From Heliocybe sulcata (lineage: Eukaryota > Basidiomycota > Agaricomycetes > Gloeophyllales > Gloeophyllaceae): 64,000 nt of DNA. The notes under the pieces are model-generated. The model worked only from the letters and a program-made list of their open reading frames with translations. It was not told the DNA's origin and searched no databases. Where the stretch lies: NCBI GenBank assembly GCA_004369045.1, contig ML213546.1:1-64000 (forward strand), given 5' to 3'. Positions 23,675 to 34,568 of the stretch are shown here, in pieces. The translations under genes were made by a program, and so were the position numbers. Numbering within the stretch: the first letter of the stretch is position 1; each line of letters starts with the position of its first letter.

Positions 23675-24938
23675 CTATGGACTCCACACTTGCACGTCCT
23701 CGTCTTTACGGCCCATGACGTGTAATAATTTCGGTCGTCCTACGGATCTGTTCATGCTGAACATCGCTGATGACCCGGCGAACGTGACACCTACATTGAT
23801 CAATCAGCACCAGCATCAACAATGGAGCATTCAACGGCTAGTGCACTTACCGTTCTCCTCGCCGCATCGATTACACACCACAACCAGCACTTCCTTTCCA
23901 TCTCCCTGGCCCTCCTTTCTCGCCCACAGTGGCCTGAGCCGCGCTGCCCAGTACTGAACGACCTGCCAGTCCTCGCTCGTGCCATCATTGTCGTCTGCCG
24001 AACTCGATGCCAACCAGGCATTCAAGAGAACGACCGTATCAGAGTCAGTCATGACTGCGTGATCCGCAACCTCGTAAGGACCTTCCTCAAGACTCCAGGT
24101 GGCAGGTTGGATAGGATTAAGGTCCATGCAGATGCCGAGAGTGAGCGTGCCGAGAGGAGGCGGGAGGTAGAAGGTCGCTAATCCTGTCCCTGAAAGAGGT
24201 TTTAGCGGTGTCAAGCCACATAAGCGACACATGAATCGATGTACCTGGTTTGGCCCATGTCATATCTGTTTTGAATAGGTTTGTCTTGCGATAACCACCT
24301 ACCCACTTCCCGTCCGGACCGTACAATACAGCACTGTTCGCGCCCACTCTATCTATCCGCGTATCTTTCATTTCTTCTAGCTCCTCTTCATCGTCCCCAA
24401 GCTCAGGGACGGACTCTACTTGTATCGTGACGCCTCTCTCGACCTCATCCGGACGAAGACGTTCCGGGTATCCAGCAAGGACGTGACAATGAAGATGCGA
24501 AGCGAGCTCCGAGCAGAAGATAGAGGTTGGCCCGGTCTTGGGTTCCTCGAGATACGGCAATATCGAAGTGGCGTCCGGGAAGACGTATCCTAGTAGCCAC
24601 AACGAAGTGATCGTAAGAAATTGTTTCGCCGTCACGGGGGAGTTCTCTCACCGGTGAATATCATTTCCGGGAAGCATACTAGGTCCACTGAGCGAGGTTT
24701 TAGTCTACTCCATGATAATGTCACGACTTCAGCGCTCAGCCATAAAGACATGGCGCGTTCGGACGCACTTGGCGCAGAGTCGTCGTGCTTTCTGGATGTT
24801 ATGTTCAACATCTCCGAACTAGCTGTTCCATCAATAAATTTGTCGCGGAGAGCGCTCATAGCGACGGGTATGCGAGCAGCGAACCTTTGGAGAGAACTGA
24901 ACAGCAGCTACTCGCAATGGAGGATGTTGCGACGACAT
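23675..24938 (-). CDS. NTA1: Protein N-terminal amidase (Nta1-like, carbon-nitrogen hydrolase), 6 exons, about 318 aa
   Basis: Exons 24938-24885, 24818-24769, 24704-24652, 24589-24245, 24189-23851 and 23790-23675; introns of 66, 64, 62, 55 and 60 nt all have GT-AG ends and keep frame. The protein begins MSSQHPPLRVAAVQFSPK and has the nitrilase-superfamily Glu-Lys-Cys triad: Glu in VDLVCFPEMIFTG, Lys in VGGYRKTNLF, Cys in TLTLGICMDLNP. Other family signatures are GANSAVLYGPDGKW and NGVTFAGSSAMFSM near the C-terminus. In yeast, Nta1 deamidates N-terminal Asn and Gln, converting them to destabilising residues in the Arg/N-degron pathway. The gene looks intact and full length, unlike the two broken copies at 20.7-20.9 and 27.7-28.0 kb. 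It is probably the parental copy around which the array expanded (inference). Confidence 0.88.
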
Positions 24939-26250
24939 CGCAGCAGACTTTACGAGTCGTCGAAAGGTCCCCAATCTGGCTCCCGAGCGAGTGCAACGTG
25001 AGGATAGCGTTGTGATGCTGTTCGTTCCAGTATTTTGACAAGAGAAGAGACAGAAGTCAGTTACAATAAGCGAAGTGTATAGTTCATGTTGCGACGCTGC
25101 CAGTCTCCATCGCGAATTCGAGGTTCGCAGAGACTCTCTCATGCAAGGGGCGGACAGAAAGAAAGTTTAAGACCCTATGTATAAAGTTCCGTTAAGGGTC
25201 GTCGAGGCCCCTCCCCCCCTCCCCTGGGACTTTATTACCGTATTTGGTAGTCGTTCCATCAAAACATATCCCTAAATGGCAGACCTATACCCTGAAGTAT
25301 GTCGTAGAGAGCTGGCTTGATGAAAACAACATATGATAACAATGTTGCGCCGCTTGCTAGAGGCATATTGAGGTGATATCACGATTTGGATACATATTCT
25401 GGTGAAATTAAAGGCTTCGTCGAGCACGAAGCTTAAGACGGCTGTCGGCGAAGTCGCCACACCCATATGGCTCCCTTCAAATGTGCGCAGGCTTACTAGA
25501 GCTCAAAATAGAAAGCTTGATTATAAGAGAGGAGCTCTAATGTATTGCAGCTCGTCAACTAATCCGGCACAGTACTGTAGGATGCCAGTCCGGACCGTAG
25601 AATTCACCTCTTGCGGGGTAAAACACCTGGTTTACCTGAGCCTTCGAGTCTTCGAGGTCAATAAAGTATACATGTTCAGATATGCTACAAGGCCATGCGA
25701 CATACCCCATTGCCCTCTCATTCGAAATATTATCGGCAAATCACAGCCACCCGCTGTGTCGGTGCCGGCCTAATTGAACGAATCCTCACTTCGTCACTGT
25801 CGTACGGCATTTCCTAGTGTATGGCCACTTCAAATCACCCCCATCTTCACCGGGAGACGTTACGAAGGCTTTCAAGTAATCAAAAATAAATCTCACTTAA
25901 GGTCCTCGGAGGCCCCCCCCCCTCCCCCACATGGGGTCTCGGCATCTTCCGGTGTCCGCCCCTTGCTCTCATGACCAGCAAGCTGTGCACTTGCGGGGAA
26001 GCGGCGGGTCCGGCACACCGGCCTGGGTTGCCGCCGTGACCGAGGGACTCTGCCACAGTCTCAGATCTCAAGGCAAACGATCATATAGATTCGAAATCTT
26101 TGGACATTATATCTGCAGCGTCTTTTCCCGACGCACTTGACGATCAGATATCACCTCCGCCGATTTTGCATATTCAGAGGTCGACGACAACGCAACCAAT
26201 GGGATAAGAGTCTATAAGGCAATACGTTAGTACGCGTTAAGTTGTGACAG
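24939..26250. other. No gene recognised; C-rich tracts
   Basis: This holds the NTA1-like promoter side (near 24940-25100) and two similar C-rich stretches at 25190-25230 and 25895-25940, each preceded by TTAAGG(G/T)CGTCGAGG or TTAAGGTCCTCGGAGG. They may mark the ends of an unrecognised element, but no matching terminal repeats or target duplications were found. Confidence 0.3.
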
Positions 26251-26559
26251 CTAATGGAGGGGTTTAGGCACACAGTAGGCATTCTTCTCGCAGCATACGG
26301 TCGTAGCAGAGCTAGTGGACACAGCCAGGGAAAACTCTCAACGTCCATAGGATAGAATGGAACCTTACCAAGTATCGCCGCTGCCAATGGATCCAATGCC
26401 AATGGGCGAGCAGGTCAGGCCGACGAGGACATCAGCCGGGTCCTGAAGCACGAGACCCACACTGCCTAGGAGGGTGGAGGCCGTAGGGTCGCTAGCCTTC
26501 TCGACGCTGTTGCAGCAGTAAAGGTCCCCGGTAGTCTGGTAATGTAGCTTTATATGCAC
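26251..26559 (-). pseudogene. Class I hydrophobin relic
   Basis: Minus strand. 26559-26369 reads DLYCCNSVEKASDP, LLGSVGLVLQDPADVLVGL and TCSPIGIGSIGSGDT. A 57-nt GT-AG intron (26368-26312) joins in frame to CSATTVCCEKNAYC...LH, ending at 26251. This matches the hydrophobin pattern CC..C..C..CC..C, with the conserved CCNSV, TCSPI and CC-E-N blocks and the usual intron position before the C-terminal cysteines. Hydrophobins are secreted amphipathic coat proteins of aerial hyphae. No signal peptide or first cysteine precedes the CC pair: the expected C-x-TG(D/S)LQCC reads YQTTGDLYCC. The segment between CC-E-N and the last cysteine is shortened. I judge it a relic; a divergent functional gene with an unrecognised first exon is less likely. 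Confidence 0.6.
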
Positions 26560-26999
26560 GGCACGGCAAGAGAGACATTAGATACCCGCTCTCCTGTACC
26601 GCCAAGCCCGCATACCACTACGTCCATGCATTGGAACGGCGTGTGTAGTGCCTGAATCGGGGACTGAGCGAACTGAATACTTACGGTAAAGATGATGTCA
26701 ACGCGCCTTGTAAGGACGAGGCGTACCTGCGAGGGACGCAATAGACGGTCACGAAGGGCACTAGAACGAGCAAGCTTGACCAAGGGCATCAGAGGAGAGA
26801 CATCGTGCTTGATGACTCGCAAGAACAGCCCGAGTGTGCTCGTTGAAAGTTATGCATTTGTAGTCAATCTCGGCAGCCAAGGCTTAACGCCATGAGAACA
26901 TTGTACGCCTTGAGCTGTCAGCTCATAACCGCGTTCATTCCAGGGAGAACTGGATGCACGGGGATAGTGCTGTGAAGGTGGACGAGCAGCCGCTGGAAA
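26560..26999. other. No intact gene; possible upstream remains of hydrophobin relic
   Basis: The minus strand immediately above the relic contains a candidate 50-nt intron (GTATCT...ACCAG), but the sequence before it does not resemble a hydrophobin leader. Nothing else is recognisable. Confidence 0.3.
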
Positions 27000-27600
27000 C
27001 TGTCAAGGTGAAGACGAGCATGACTAATAGGAGGAGGGGGCTGGAGATGTTTGCGAGCGGTGGTACGTGCGAGCGGGTAAGTGAAGGGGAGGAAGGTGGA
27101 TGCGGATGGGATTGGGGAAGGATTGAAGATTGAGTCGGATGGGAATCGTCTGGCAGAGGACGCAGGAAGAGCAGGGACTTATGCAGGGATTGTTCGCGGA
27201 GCTCCAGACGGAGGTGTATAGACCTCTGCCTGTGGTTAATGTGAGTGATGCTCCCACGACGTGAGTGCCAGTGTATTCATGCCTGGCTTGGCCGCGCAGG
27301 GAAAAGCGCCGAAGAACGACTTCACATATATCGATTTGTACGTGCCTAATCTGCTGCCGATAGGGGCAGGGCATGTTCCTTGTGCGTATTTCCGTCTTCT
27401 TTCGAGCGAGGGACATCTACGACAGTCAAGGGCACTACGAATATCGCCCGGACATTCGGGTTCAAGTATGTTGTCCTGACTATAAATGGTTACCCTTGAC
27501 ATATGCAAGAAGCCTGATCTGAACTTACCTTCGACAGAGTGGGTTCGAGTTCTGGAAGCGCCGGGCTACACCGATTATCACCGGTGTGGTCGTTCCAGCA
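27000..27600 (-). repeat. Duplicated block X, copy 2
   Basis: Shares minus-strand pieces with 19340-20260 and 31160-32035, for example the region at 27260-27500 and TCTGGAAGCGCCGGGCTACACCGATTATCACCGGTGTGG-type sequence near 27555. It is shorter than the other copies and its frames are broken. Parent gene unknown. Confidence 0.4.
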
Positions 27601-27734
27601 GAGAAAAAACCTGCGTTATTGGAAGTACCTCTTGATAAAGATGGTCATTACAGCTGTTCCTAATCTCTCTTGCCGAGGCGCACTAGGAAACGGAAGCATG
27701 ACGCCGAAGAGGAGCGATAGGCGAAACGACGCGA

Positions 27735-28036
27735 GGTCCCTCATCGCACCGAATATACGCAGCAACTCCCATTTTCTTGACTTCTTCGCAATCCCCCTCA
27801 CCAACTCACAAGGGCCTGAGGCGTGCCACTCAGCATGGCATGACTGCCAGTCTTGTATGCTTCTTCCGACTGCCGACTTCGATGCCATACAGACATTCAT
27901 GAAAGCCAGCCGTATCAGTATCGTACTGCGCGTGTTCCGCGCGATCTGGAGCTTCGTAAGAGTCTCGTTCAAACTCCGAATCGCAGGTCAGATGGAGCGG
28001 AGATCCCACGCAGATACCGAGGGTAAGCGTATTGAA
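27735..28036 (-). pseudogene. NTA1-like amidase fragment, copy 2
   Basis: Minus strand: NTLTLGICVGSP corresponds to GTLTLGICMDLNP of the intact gene, YEAPDRAEHAQYDTDTAG to YEVADHAVMTDSDTVVL, and ARLRPL then a stop to ARLRPLWARKEG. The catalytic Cys codon survives, but stops and the loss of all other exons show it is dead. It is a partial duplicate placed about 330 bp upstream of the promoter of array copy F, mirroring fragment 1 before copy E. Confidence 0.65.
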
Positions 28037-28370
28037 CGTTGAATATTAATGGCGGTAATTTGGGAGCCCCAGTCTTCTAATGAATGTTCAAGTTCGTTAT
28101 AAAGCATACTAGCACTGAGAATACCACGTACCTAAAGTACATGTCCCAGTGGACGCAACGCAAGCGATCGTAGGATCGACGATATCCGTCAGCTCACGCG
28201 AGTGGAAATCAAGTCCACGTACCGTGGTCCTGATTTACGCAAAGACTATCATGTTGGACCTCATTTGCACGGTTACATAGAAGTATTCAGGTAGAAATGC
28301 ACACCGGCGTCGCTGTGCTTGCTGGCCGCTACGACAGCGAGCTCCCGACCATTGCTCGCCATTTGTCATC

Positions 28371-28500
28371 GCGTGACATCGGCACATGTCGCTTGACGTC
28401 ACGCGATCGTGACGAACTGACCGCGCAAGTTGGTTCAAATTATGAAGTTTGAGGTGAGCAGCGCTGGTAGGTTAGTGTTCACTATAATGCCACACTCCCG
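28371..28500 (+). promoter_or_regulatory. Promoter of array copy F
   Basis: GCGTGACATCGGCACATGTC at 28371 is followed by a perfect CRE, TGACGTCA (28394-28401), in the right arm, whereas copy E has it in the left. A TATA-like ACTATAATGC lies at 28491. Confidence 0.5.
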
Positions 28501-28531
28501 AGTTTAATTCTCTGAGAGCAGTCTTCATAAC

Positions 28532-30870
28532 ATGATGGCGTCCGTGAACGGCATAATCTGCGCTTCGAAGCTCGCGCTTCGTCATTGGCGAGACGTTCGC
28601 AACAGCAGGCACCTCGTAGATGTTTCAGGCTCAGTCTTCCAAAACTGGACATTGCCCTATATTCTATTTACAAACAAAGTGCAGAAGCGGTGGGCATTCG
28701 TGCCGAGAGCGCTCGTCCACCGAGGCAAACATCGTGTTCCAAAGTCCGATATTCCTGCTCCCGCCCCCACCCGGGTCCGCAGGCCCCCAGCTCTGCCAGT
28801 GCGTACCCTGGATCGGACACGACTGGATGTCAAAGACTTCGTTGACTTTTCAGGGCGAATTTGGAGACATGTGCGCTTTCCATTGGCGCCTGCAGAACGT
28901 AGGCTTCTAATGCACTATGTCTACTCAGATGGTTGGAAAATACCGTTCCCTCCGAATTCGCATGGATTCCTCTACTGGCATCTTGAACCCGATGCACCGC
29001 CTGTATCAGCCCAGGTTCGCTTTCGTACGACGATATCCTCTGACCCGGATACCTTTCCCAGTGGGCGCGACTTGCAGCTGCCAAATGGCAGGACTTGGAA
29101 CATATCGCTCTTCCGCATTGCTCGCCGGTCACAGTACTCTGGACTTCGTGCACATCTTCTGTCCGAGGAGTTAGTAACGGAAAGGCTTCTGGGTATTGCC
29201 GCGAACGCTTCTGCCCCCTCTCGACGCAAACGTCGTAATGCCAATTACGGCATTCCCGCTACCGCAGCCACCGAGCTCTGCGGACCCTCAGCCATGCTAT
29301 TGCGTACCCTGAACCCGACACGACTGGCCGCAGAAGACTTCGTCGATCTCACCGGGCGATTAATGAAAACTGTGCATTTTCCAGTCGGGTCTGAAGCACC
29401 TAGCTATAGGCTGCAAATGCAATATATCCGCTCAGGTGGTCATGGCTATATACCATATCCTCCGGAGTCTCGGGGATTTTTCTACTGGCACCTCGACCAG
29501 GATGCACCGCCTGTAACAGGGCAGGTCCGCTTTCGCATCACGACATCCTCTGACCCGGCTACCTTTCCAAGTGGCCGGGATTTGCGACTGCCAGATGGGG
29601 ACATCTGGAATATATCGCTCCTCCGCATTGCTCGCTACACGAGGTACTCTGGGCTTCGTGCACATCTTTTCTCTGAGGAGTTGGTTGCAGCAAATGTGCT
29701 GGATACTGCCCCGAACATTTCTGCTTCCTATCAAGCTCACCCACTGATTCCCGAGTCCGACATCCCTGCTACCACCGCTACCGAGCTGCGAAGACGCTCA
29801 GCCCTGTCATTGCGCACCCTGGACCAGACACGCCTAAATGTTGAAGACTTCATCGACCTTTCTGGGCGGTCACAGAGCACTATTCGATTTCCGGTGGTAC
29901 CTGAACAACCTAGCTTTCGAATGCGGTACTTCTACACAGGTGGTCGTGATATACCATTCCCTCCTGATTGTCACGGATTCTTTTACTGGCATCTTGAGTC
30001 CGATGCGCCCCCTGTTTCTGGGCAGATTCGCTTTCGCGCCACCACGTCCTCTGACCCGGCTACCTTTCCAACCGGGCATGACTTGCAGCTGCCAAACTGC
30101 CGGGTGTGGCACATATCGCTCTTTGAGATCGCTCGCGCGTTAAAGTACTCTGGTCTTCGTGCACAGCTTCTCTCCGAAAGGTTAGTAACAGCAATGGTGC
30201 TGGATACTGCCTTGAAATTTTCAGCCTCTTACAGGGCAAGACTACTCCGTCCAACCACCGGTAGCCTCCTCATTTGGAAGTTCGGACAGAGATTTCTTGT
30301 GGATCTCCCGAGCTTTGAGGTGCCACTTTGGGTTATAGGAAACTCAGCGCCAGAGCGGCTTCTCTTGCCGCCCCTGTCCTCGGTCTGGGTCCACGAATCG
30401 GACAGCAGCGGGTTCTGCTATGTCCTGAGCGAAAGTTCTGACTTGCGGGCCTCTGCCCAGGCCGGCAACCGTGACTTGGTGAAGGGAGTCGATTACGCGC
30501 CATTCACAGGTGTGTCGCTACAACTGTTCCTCTCCTGAGCTACTCACGAGCAGCACTATAATCTTCAGGGCGAGCTCTGGTTCAGTTCGAACGCTCGACA
30601 CTACCCGAGCACAAGGGCACCCGAACCGTCGTCCTCCGTATCGTCAAAGTTATCCCAAAATCAGACGGCTGTGACGACGCGTCCTGGACGCCGGAATCGC
30701 AGGAAGATGGCCTGGACATCACCGGGATACACCAGCACGCTTGGTCATTGAACGTCGACCAGCCTCTGCCTGGGAGTCAATCACTTGGCCCGTCTGCGAA
30801 AGCACTACGCCTTCTATTCGACAACGAGGCTCACCAACAGCATCGAGCCCATCCGAGAGCTCAAATATGA
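28532..30870 (+). CDS. Array copy F: modular repeat protein, 3 modules (about 759 aa)
   Basis: Exon 1 is 28532-30509, intron 30510-30568 (59 nt, GTGTGT...CTTCAG), exon 2 30569-30870, phase 1. The start MMASVNG at 28532 sits 40 bp after the TATA-like box. Three modules carry SHGFLYWHLEPD, SRGFFYWHLDQD and CHGFFYWHLESD. The C-terminal domain is SLLIWKFGQRFLVDLPS with VHESDSSGFCYVLSES. Exon 2 reads LPEHKGTRTVVLRIVKVIP, then DASWTPESQEDGLDITGI, and ends HRAHPRAQI. It contains no internal Met near its beginning, so simple ORF calling misses it here. Both exons are undamaged. It lies between the second NTA1 fragment and block X copy 3. Function unknown. Confidence 0.8.
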
Positions 30871-31159
30871 GGTGGTACGTTCCATGATCTCCGCTCTGGT
30901 GCGCATGCCATGCTTTCTAAGCGGCAACCAACCACAGAAACTAGACTCGCCTGAGGTGGACCGTAAAAGTGCGCCACATTATTTTTGGAATATGACTGTA
31001 CAGCTTCGGCGGTGGAGCCTACGGCTTTGGAAACGACGCAAGTTGATACTTGTTGCATGTGACATATTAATCCACACCAGTATTAAGAAACATCTGCCAA
31101 TGGGCAGATGAGTCTACCGGTACATTTCACTCCATTTCACTGGCGCAATGTATCAACTA
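30871..31159 (+). other. Conserved 3' flank of copy F
   Basis: Matches the array 3' flank (ACAGCTTCGGCGGTGGAGCC; GGAAACGACGCAAGTTG; a CATCTGCCAATGGGCAGATGAG end that parallels CATTTGCCAACAGGCAGATGAG at 9052). No gene. Confidence 0.45.
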
Positions 31160-32035
31160 CAAGAACAACACGGGTGAGTGACCCTTGGAGGCTCCCGTGG
31201 GGTACTGGAAGGCGTGTCAGGAGCTGGAGATTTGACGAGGTCGAGCTGCTGCGAAGGGAGGATATCCCGAGCAGTGGTGCCTGGTGCAAAGGGCACGAGG
31301 TGTGTATACTCGAACGGCACCTCAAACAGATCGAGACGATCTACCCGCTCGAGGAGATCGGGCTATTCCGAGGATAACTTGTCTATCGCCGGTTGAACGT
31401 CGTGGAGCTACAGACGGCCAGGGTGAATTCAATAGGAGGAGAGAATTGGAGATGCTTGGCGGCGAGGATGTGCAAGCGGATAACAGGATCGGGATGCAAT
31501 ATATGGCTGGGACCGGGAACGGGTTCGGAGATCGAGTTAGATGGGCACGCTGATGAGCAGAGAACATAGGGAGAAGAGTGGCGTATGCAGAGTTACGCGG
31601 GATTCCAGACAGAGGTGCATAAGCCTCCGCCTGTGGTTGATCTGAGTGATGTACCCGCGACATGAGTGCCTGTGGACTCACGTCACACGGTCTGGTTTGG
31701 CGGCACGGAGAAATATGGCCAACGGGGGGCCTCGATTTGTACGCGCCTTAGTATGTTGCCCATGGGGGCGTAGCATGTTCCTTGCGCATGTCTCTGTTCC
31801 CTTCATTCGAGCGAGCTGCGACTGATGCACGTCTACGACAGTCAAGGATGCGGCAAACATCGCACGGACACTTCGGTGCCATGACCGTGAAGCTGTCGTG
31901 AGTATGATTGATAGCCCTGATATATGCAATAAGCTTGAAAAACGTGCCTTAGACGGACTGCATTCCGAGTTCCGGAAGCGTCGGGCTGCACCACGTATCA
32001 CCGGTGTGGCCGTTGCAGCGGAGAGTGAAGCTGTG
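31160..32035 (-). repeat. Duplicated block X, copy 3
   Basis: Most complete copy of block X alongside copy 1. Minus-strand pieces include RRFRNSECSPSKA (about 31970), ARMKGTETCARNM (about 31800) and FEYTHLVPFAPGTTARDILP (about 31290). The last looks like genuine former coding sequence. No amidase fragment follows. Family unknown. Confidence 0.4.
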
Positions 32036-32479
32036 TTGTTCGAGATATGTCCTAATTAAGAATATGCATCAGCACTCTTCCTAACATCTACTACCCAAAC
32101 GTACAGGCAACTGGGCGGTGGTGCCGAAGAGGAGCAACAGGCGAAATCCCGCAAGCACGTCCTCAAGCGATGGACGCGGTTGATCCAAGGCTTGAGGCCT
32201 TGAGATAGGCTGCAGCGGCAGTACAGCGATGTTGGCCAAGCCGCCTCAATTGGTAAGCGAGAGGATGAAGGGAACGAGACCGAGAACGGTGAGCAAGAAG
32301 GAGAAGGGGTTCGTCTAGTATTTTTCTTTGTGGTTACGACACTTATATCCTCGTTCTCTCAGTGCAGGAAGCCGTCGTTGAGCCCGGAGGGTATCTCACC
32401 GCTGTCGATAATATCGTTAGGCCTTTTGTATTGCCCAGATATCAGCATGTTGCATTCCAATCTGCAGGTCCACCAAGGC
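32036..32479. other. Unassigned spacer
   Basis: Sequence between block X copy 3 and block Y copy 4. No recognisable gene or repeat beyond short purine-rich text at 32260-32310. Confidence 0.3.
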
Positions 32480-33612
32480 GCTCATCGCCTGGCACATGAA
32501 GATACAGAAGAACCGTCGGCGTCCGACCGTCCGACGCCATTGACTATGGAAACTATTACCAAAGAGCATGACTGAACTTTCAGAAGCTTCTGTGAGGCAG
32601 ACAGATACTAGCACCATGCATGTCGACATCGCAGCTTAAGTAGGGTCGTCACTGTCTGCCACAACTTCTGCTGCGCAAAGACACTCAGCTTGGTCCCCGA
32701 AAAACTACCCGCTGCGACGAGCAGTCATAACGCGGCTGCTGCCAGTGGACGTGCGAAACGTACGTAAGAAGATCTTTCAGACTCTGGAGATCAGACAGTC
32801 GAGAGCGCCGGCGAGTCCCCCCCCCTCCCCTGTCAAGAGCAGAAAGGATAAGAAGATTATTCATGTGGTATCAGCAACGTGTATAGATGCGACACGGTGT
32901 TGCGGACTCGCAAGGCCAAGCTGAGCATGGAATTGCACGAGGAGAGCGAGAGGGAGCGGGCATATCGAAGAGGCATCGCAGAATCAGCTCTTGCCTTTCA
33001 CATGTCATCTGCGTACGATGGGCACTACGGGAGGAGATCAACGAATTTCCTGCCATCGACGAAGCTGCACATGTGCGTGTAATCGATCTCGACTGGCAGG
33101 GTTGAAGCAGAGACAGTGCCTCAAGGTCCTGCATTCTGTACGGGATGTTTGTGCGCACATGCATGACAGCAGAATGCAGAGGAGACAAAGGTAAATGTCG
33201 GAAGCTTAGCCTCAGCAGACGCAGGAGAGGTGGGTAGGCCGGTTTTGTTTGACTCCCTGGACGTATGCGGGTCACTATGGGATGGCGAAGCATTGATGTA
33301 GAGCGGAGACAAAATAATGAGACCGTTGGAATCATGCATATGGGATGCTGCGGAGGGGCGACGATGAAAGCAGAACGAAGTCCACCCAAGTAAAAGGACG
33401 TACTAGCCGTTATTGGTTTTTCCTCTTCTCTTCTCTGCGGGTGTTGCAGCGTTGTCTATAGGCTGATATGGCTTCCTTCTCGACGCATACACGGAGTATG
33501 TACCTCCTTTGTCGGCAGTTGCGTCAGCGAGATCATCGAGCCAGTCGTTGAATGATAGGCAGAGAGGAATGCATTTGATGGATAGCGATGTCGACAGTGA
33601 GCGTGAACGTTC
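32480..33612 (+). repeat. Block Y, copy 4 (orphan, truncated)
   Basis: Diverged block Y with the stretches also found at 5640-6650: CGACATCGCAGCTTAAGTAG (32625), PVDVRNVRKKIFQTLE (about 32750), VLRTRKAKLSMELHEESERE (about 32898) and the MASFSR(H/R)-like start near 33468. In other copies an array promoter follows. Here the match stops near 33612, just before a transposon, so the usual promoter is missing. Confidence 0.5.
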
Positions 33613-33655
33613 ACCGGCGATCTATCACGATCAGTGAAGGAAATGAAGAAACATT

Positions 33656-34475
33656 CACTTCCAGTAACCGAATATATGACTGCCCTGTAAATGTGGCCCA
33701 ATATCGGGAAGTCACGGTTGAAATATCCGTGCAATTGGATACATGATTATCTATTTGATATATCACATATCGTTAAAATGAGAACATATATCTACAATTT
33801 GTGTGATTCTATGACTTGCAAGGCATATTTGTTATTCACGTGCAAAGGTTAAGGTGAATGGTGATCTCATATTTGGCCGAAGCTACGGTAGAAAGTAAGA
33901 ATTTTGAATATTAGCTTCTCACGTAGTTCTGTCTGTATTACATACATAGTAAAACATATCCATATACAGTGGAAGTTTGTTGGGCATTTCAAATTTTCTG
34001 CTTCAAAATGATGATGGCTAATATTTCTTCCAGCACCAGTGGGACAAATGTCAAAACGAAACCGGGGACCAACATTTGTCATGGCGATATATTCCATATA
34101 TGGGTTCCCATTCGGGTCTGTTGGGGTATCCTGAAGTAAATTTGAAATTCCACACATCAAGCATATCTCGGAAGATATACCAGATATGGGCGATAATCCC
34201 AGTGCAATGAAATATTCGAAATTGTTGTCGATCAAAAACCTCAATAAAAATAAGAATTATACTTATAACTACACATCGGACAATATTTATAATTTACTTC
34301 AACATATTCCAACATAGTGTAGCTTCGTATGTATTTCATGTATATAAATTCCTATACACAATATAACATATATAAAAAATAACCTGCCATTTCCGGTGAA
34401 TATTATATATCAAAGCCCACATCTCAATTTAGGTCGGCATTTACAGCGATCACGTATATTCGGTTCCCTCCGGTG
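33656..34475. mobile_element. Non-autonomous CACTA-like DNA element, copy 1
   Basis: AT-rich, 820 bp, flanked by ATT on both sides (33653-33655 and 34476-34478), a 3-bp target duplication. The ends CACTTCCAGTAACCGAATATA and, on the reverse strand, CACCGGAGGGAACCGAATATA form imperfect terminal inverted repeats with an 11-bp perfect core. A near-identical copy stands at 58136-58954 with GCG on both sides. CAC-starting ends and 3-bp duplications are typical of the CACTA (CMC/EnSpm) superfamily. There is no transposase; a 125-codon minus-strand ORF at 33867-34244 is not conserved as protein in the second copy. It lies between orphan block Y and array copy G. Confidence 0.7.
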
Positions 34476-34495
34476 ATTCGATGGGTAATCTGTTA

Positions 34496-34531
34496 GTGAC
34501 GTCGATGTCACACGCTGTAACGTTATATATA
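34496..34531 (+). promoter_or_regulatory. Candidate replacement promoter of copy G
   Basis: TGACGTCGATGTCA (34497-34510) is a CRE-like near-palindrome, and TATATATA begins at about 34524, about 45 bp before the ATG. Overall the stretch is not alignable with the promoters of copies A-F, so it appears to be a different sequence that happens to contain similar elements. Confidence 0.35.
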
Positions 34532-34568
34532 GCATCAAAGTCTCAGATCTTAGATCTTACGTCTCATT

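Noticed and set aside
25190-25940. C-rich tracts at 25190-25230 and 25895-25940 as ends of a transposon
   Set aside because: They are similar but no terminal inverted repeats, target duplication or internal coding sequence could be found.
33867-34244. 125-codon ORF within the CACTA-like element as a transposase or passenger gene
   Set aside because: The second copy of the element breaks the frame and amino acid changes are frequent; no known domain.
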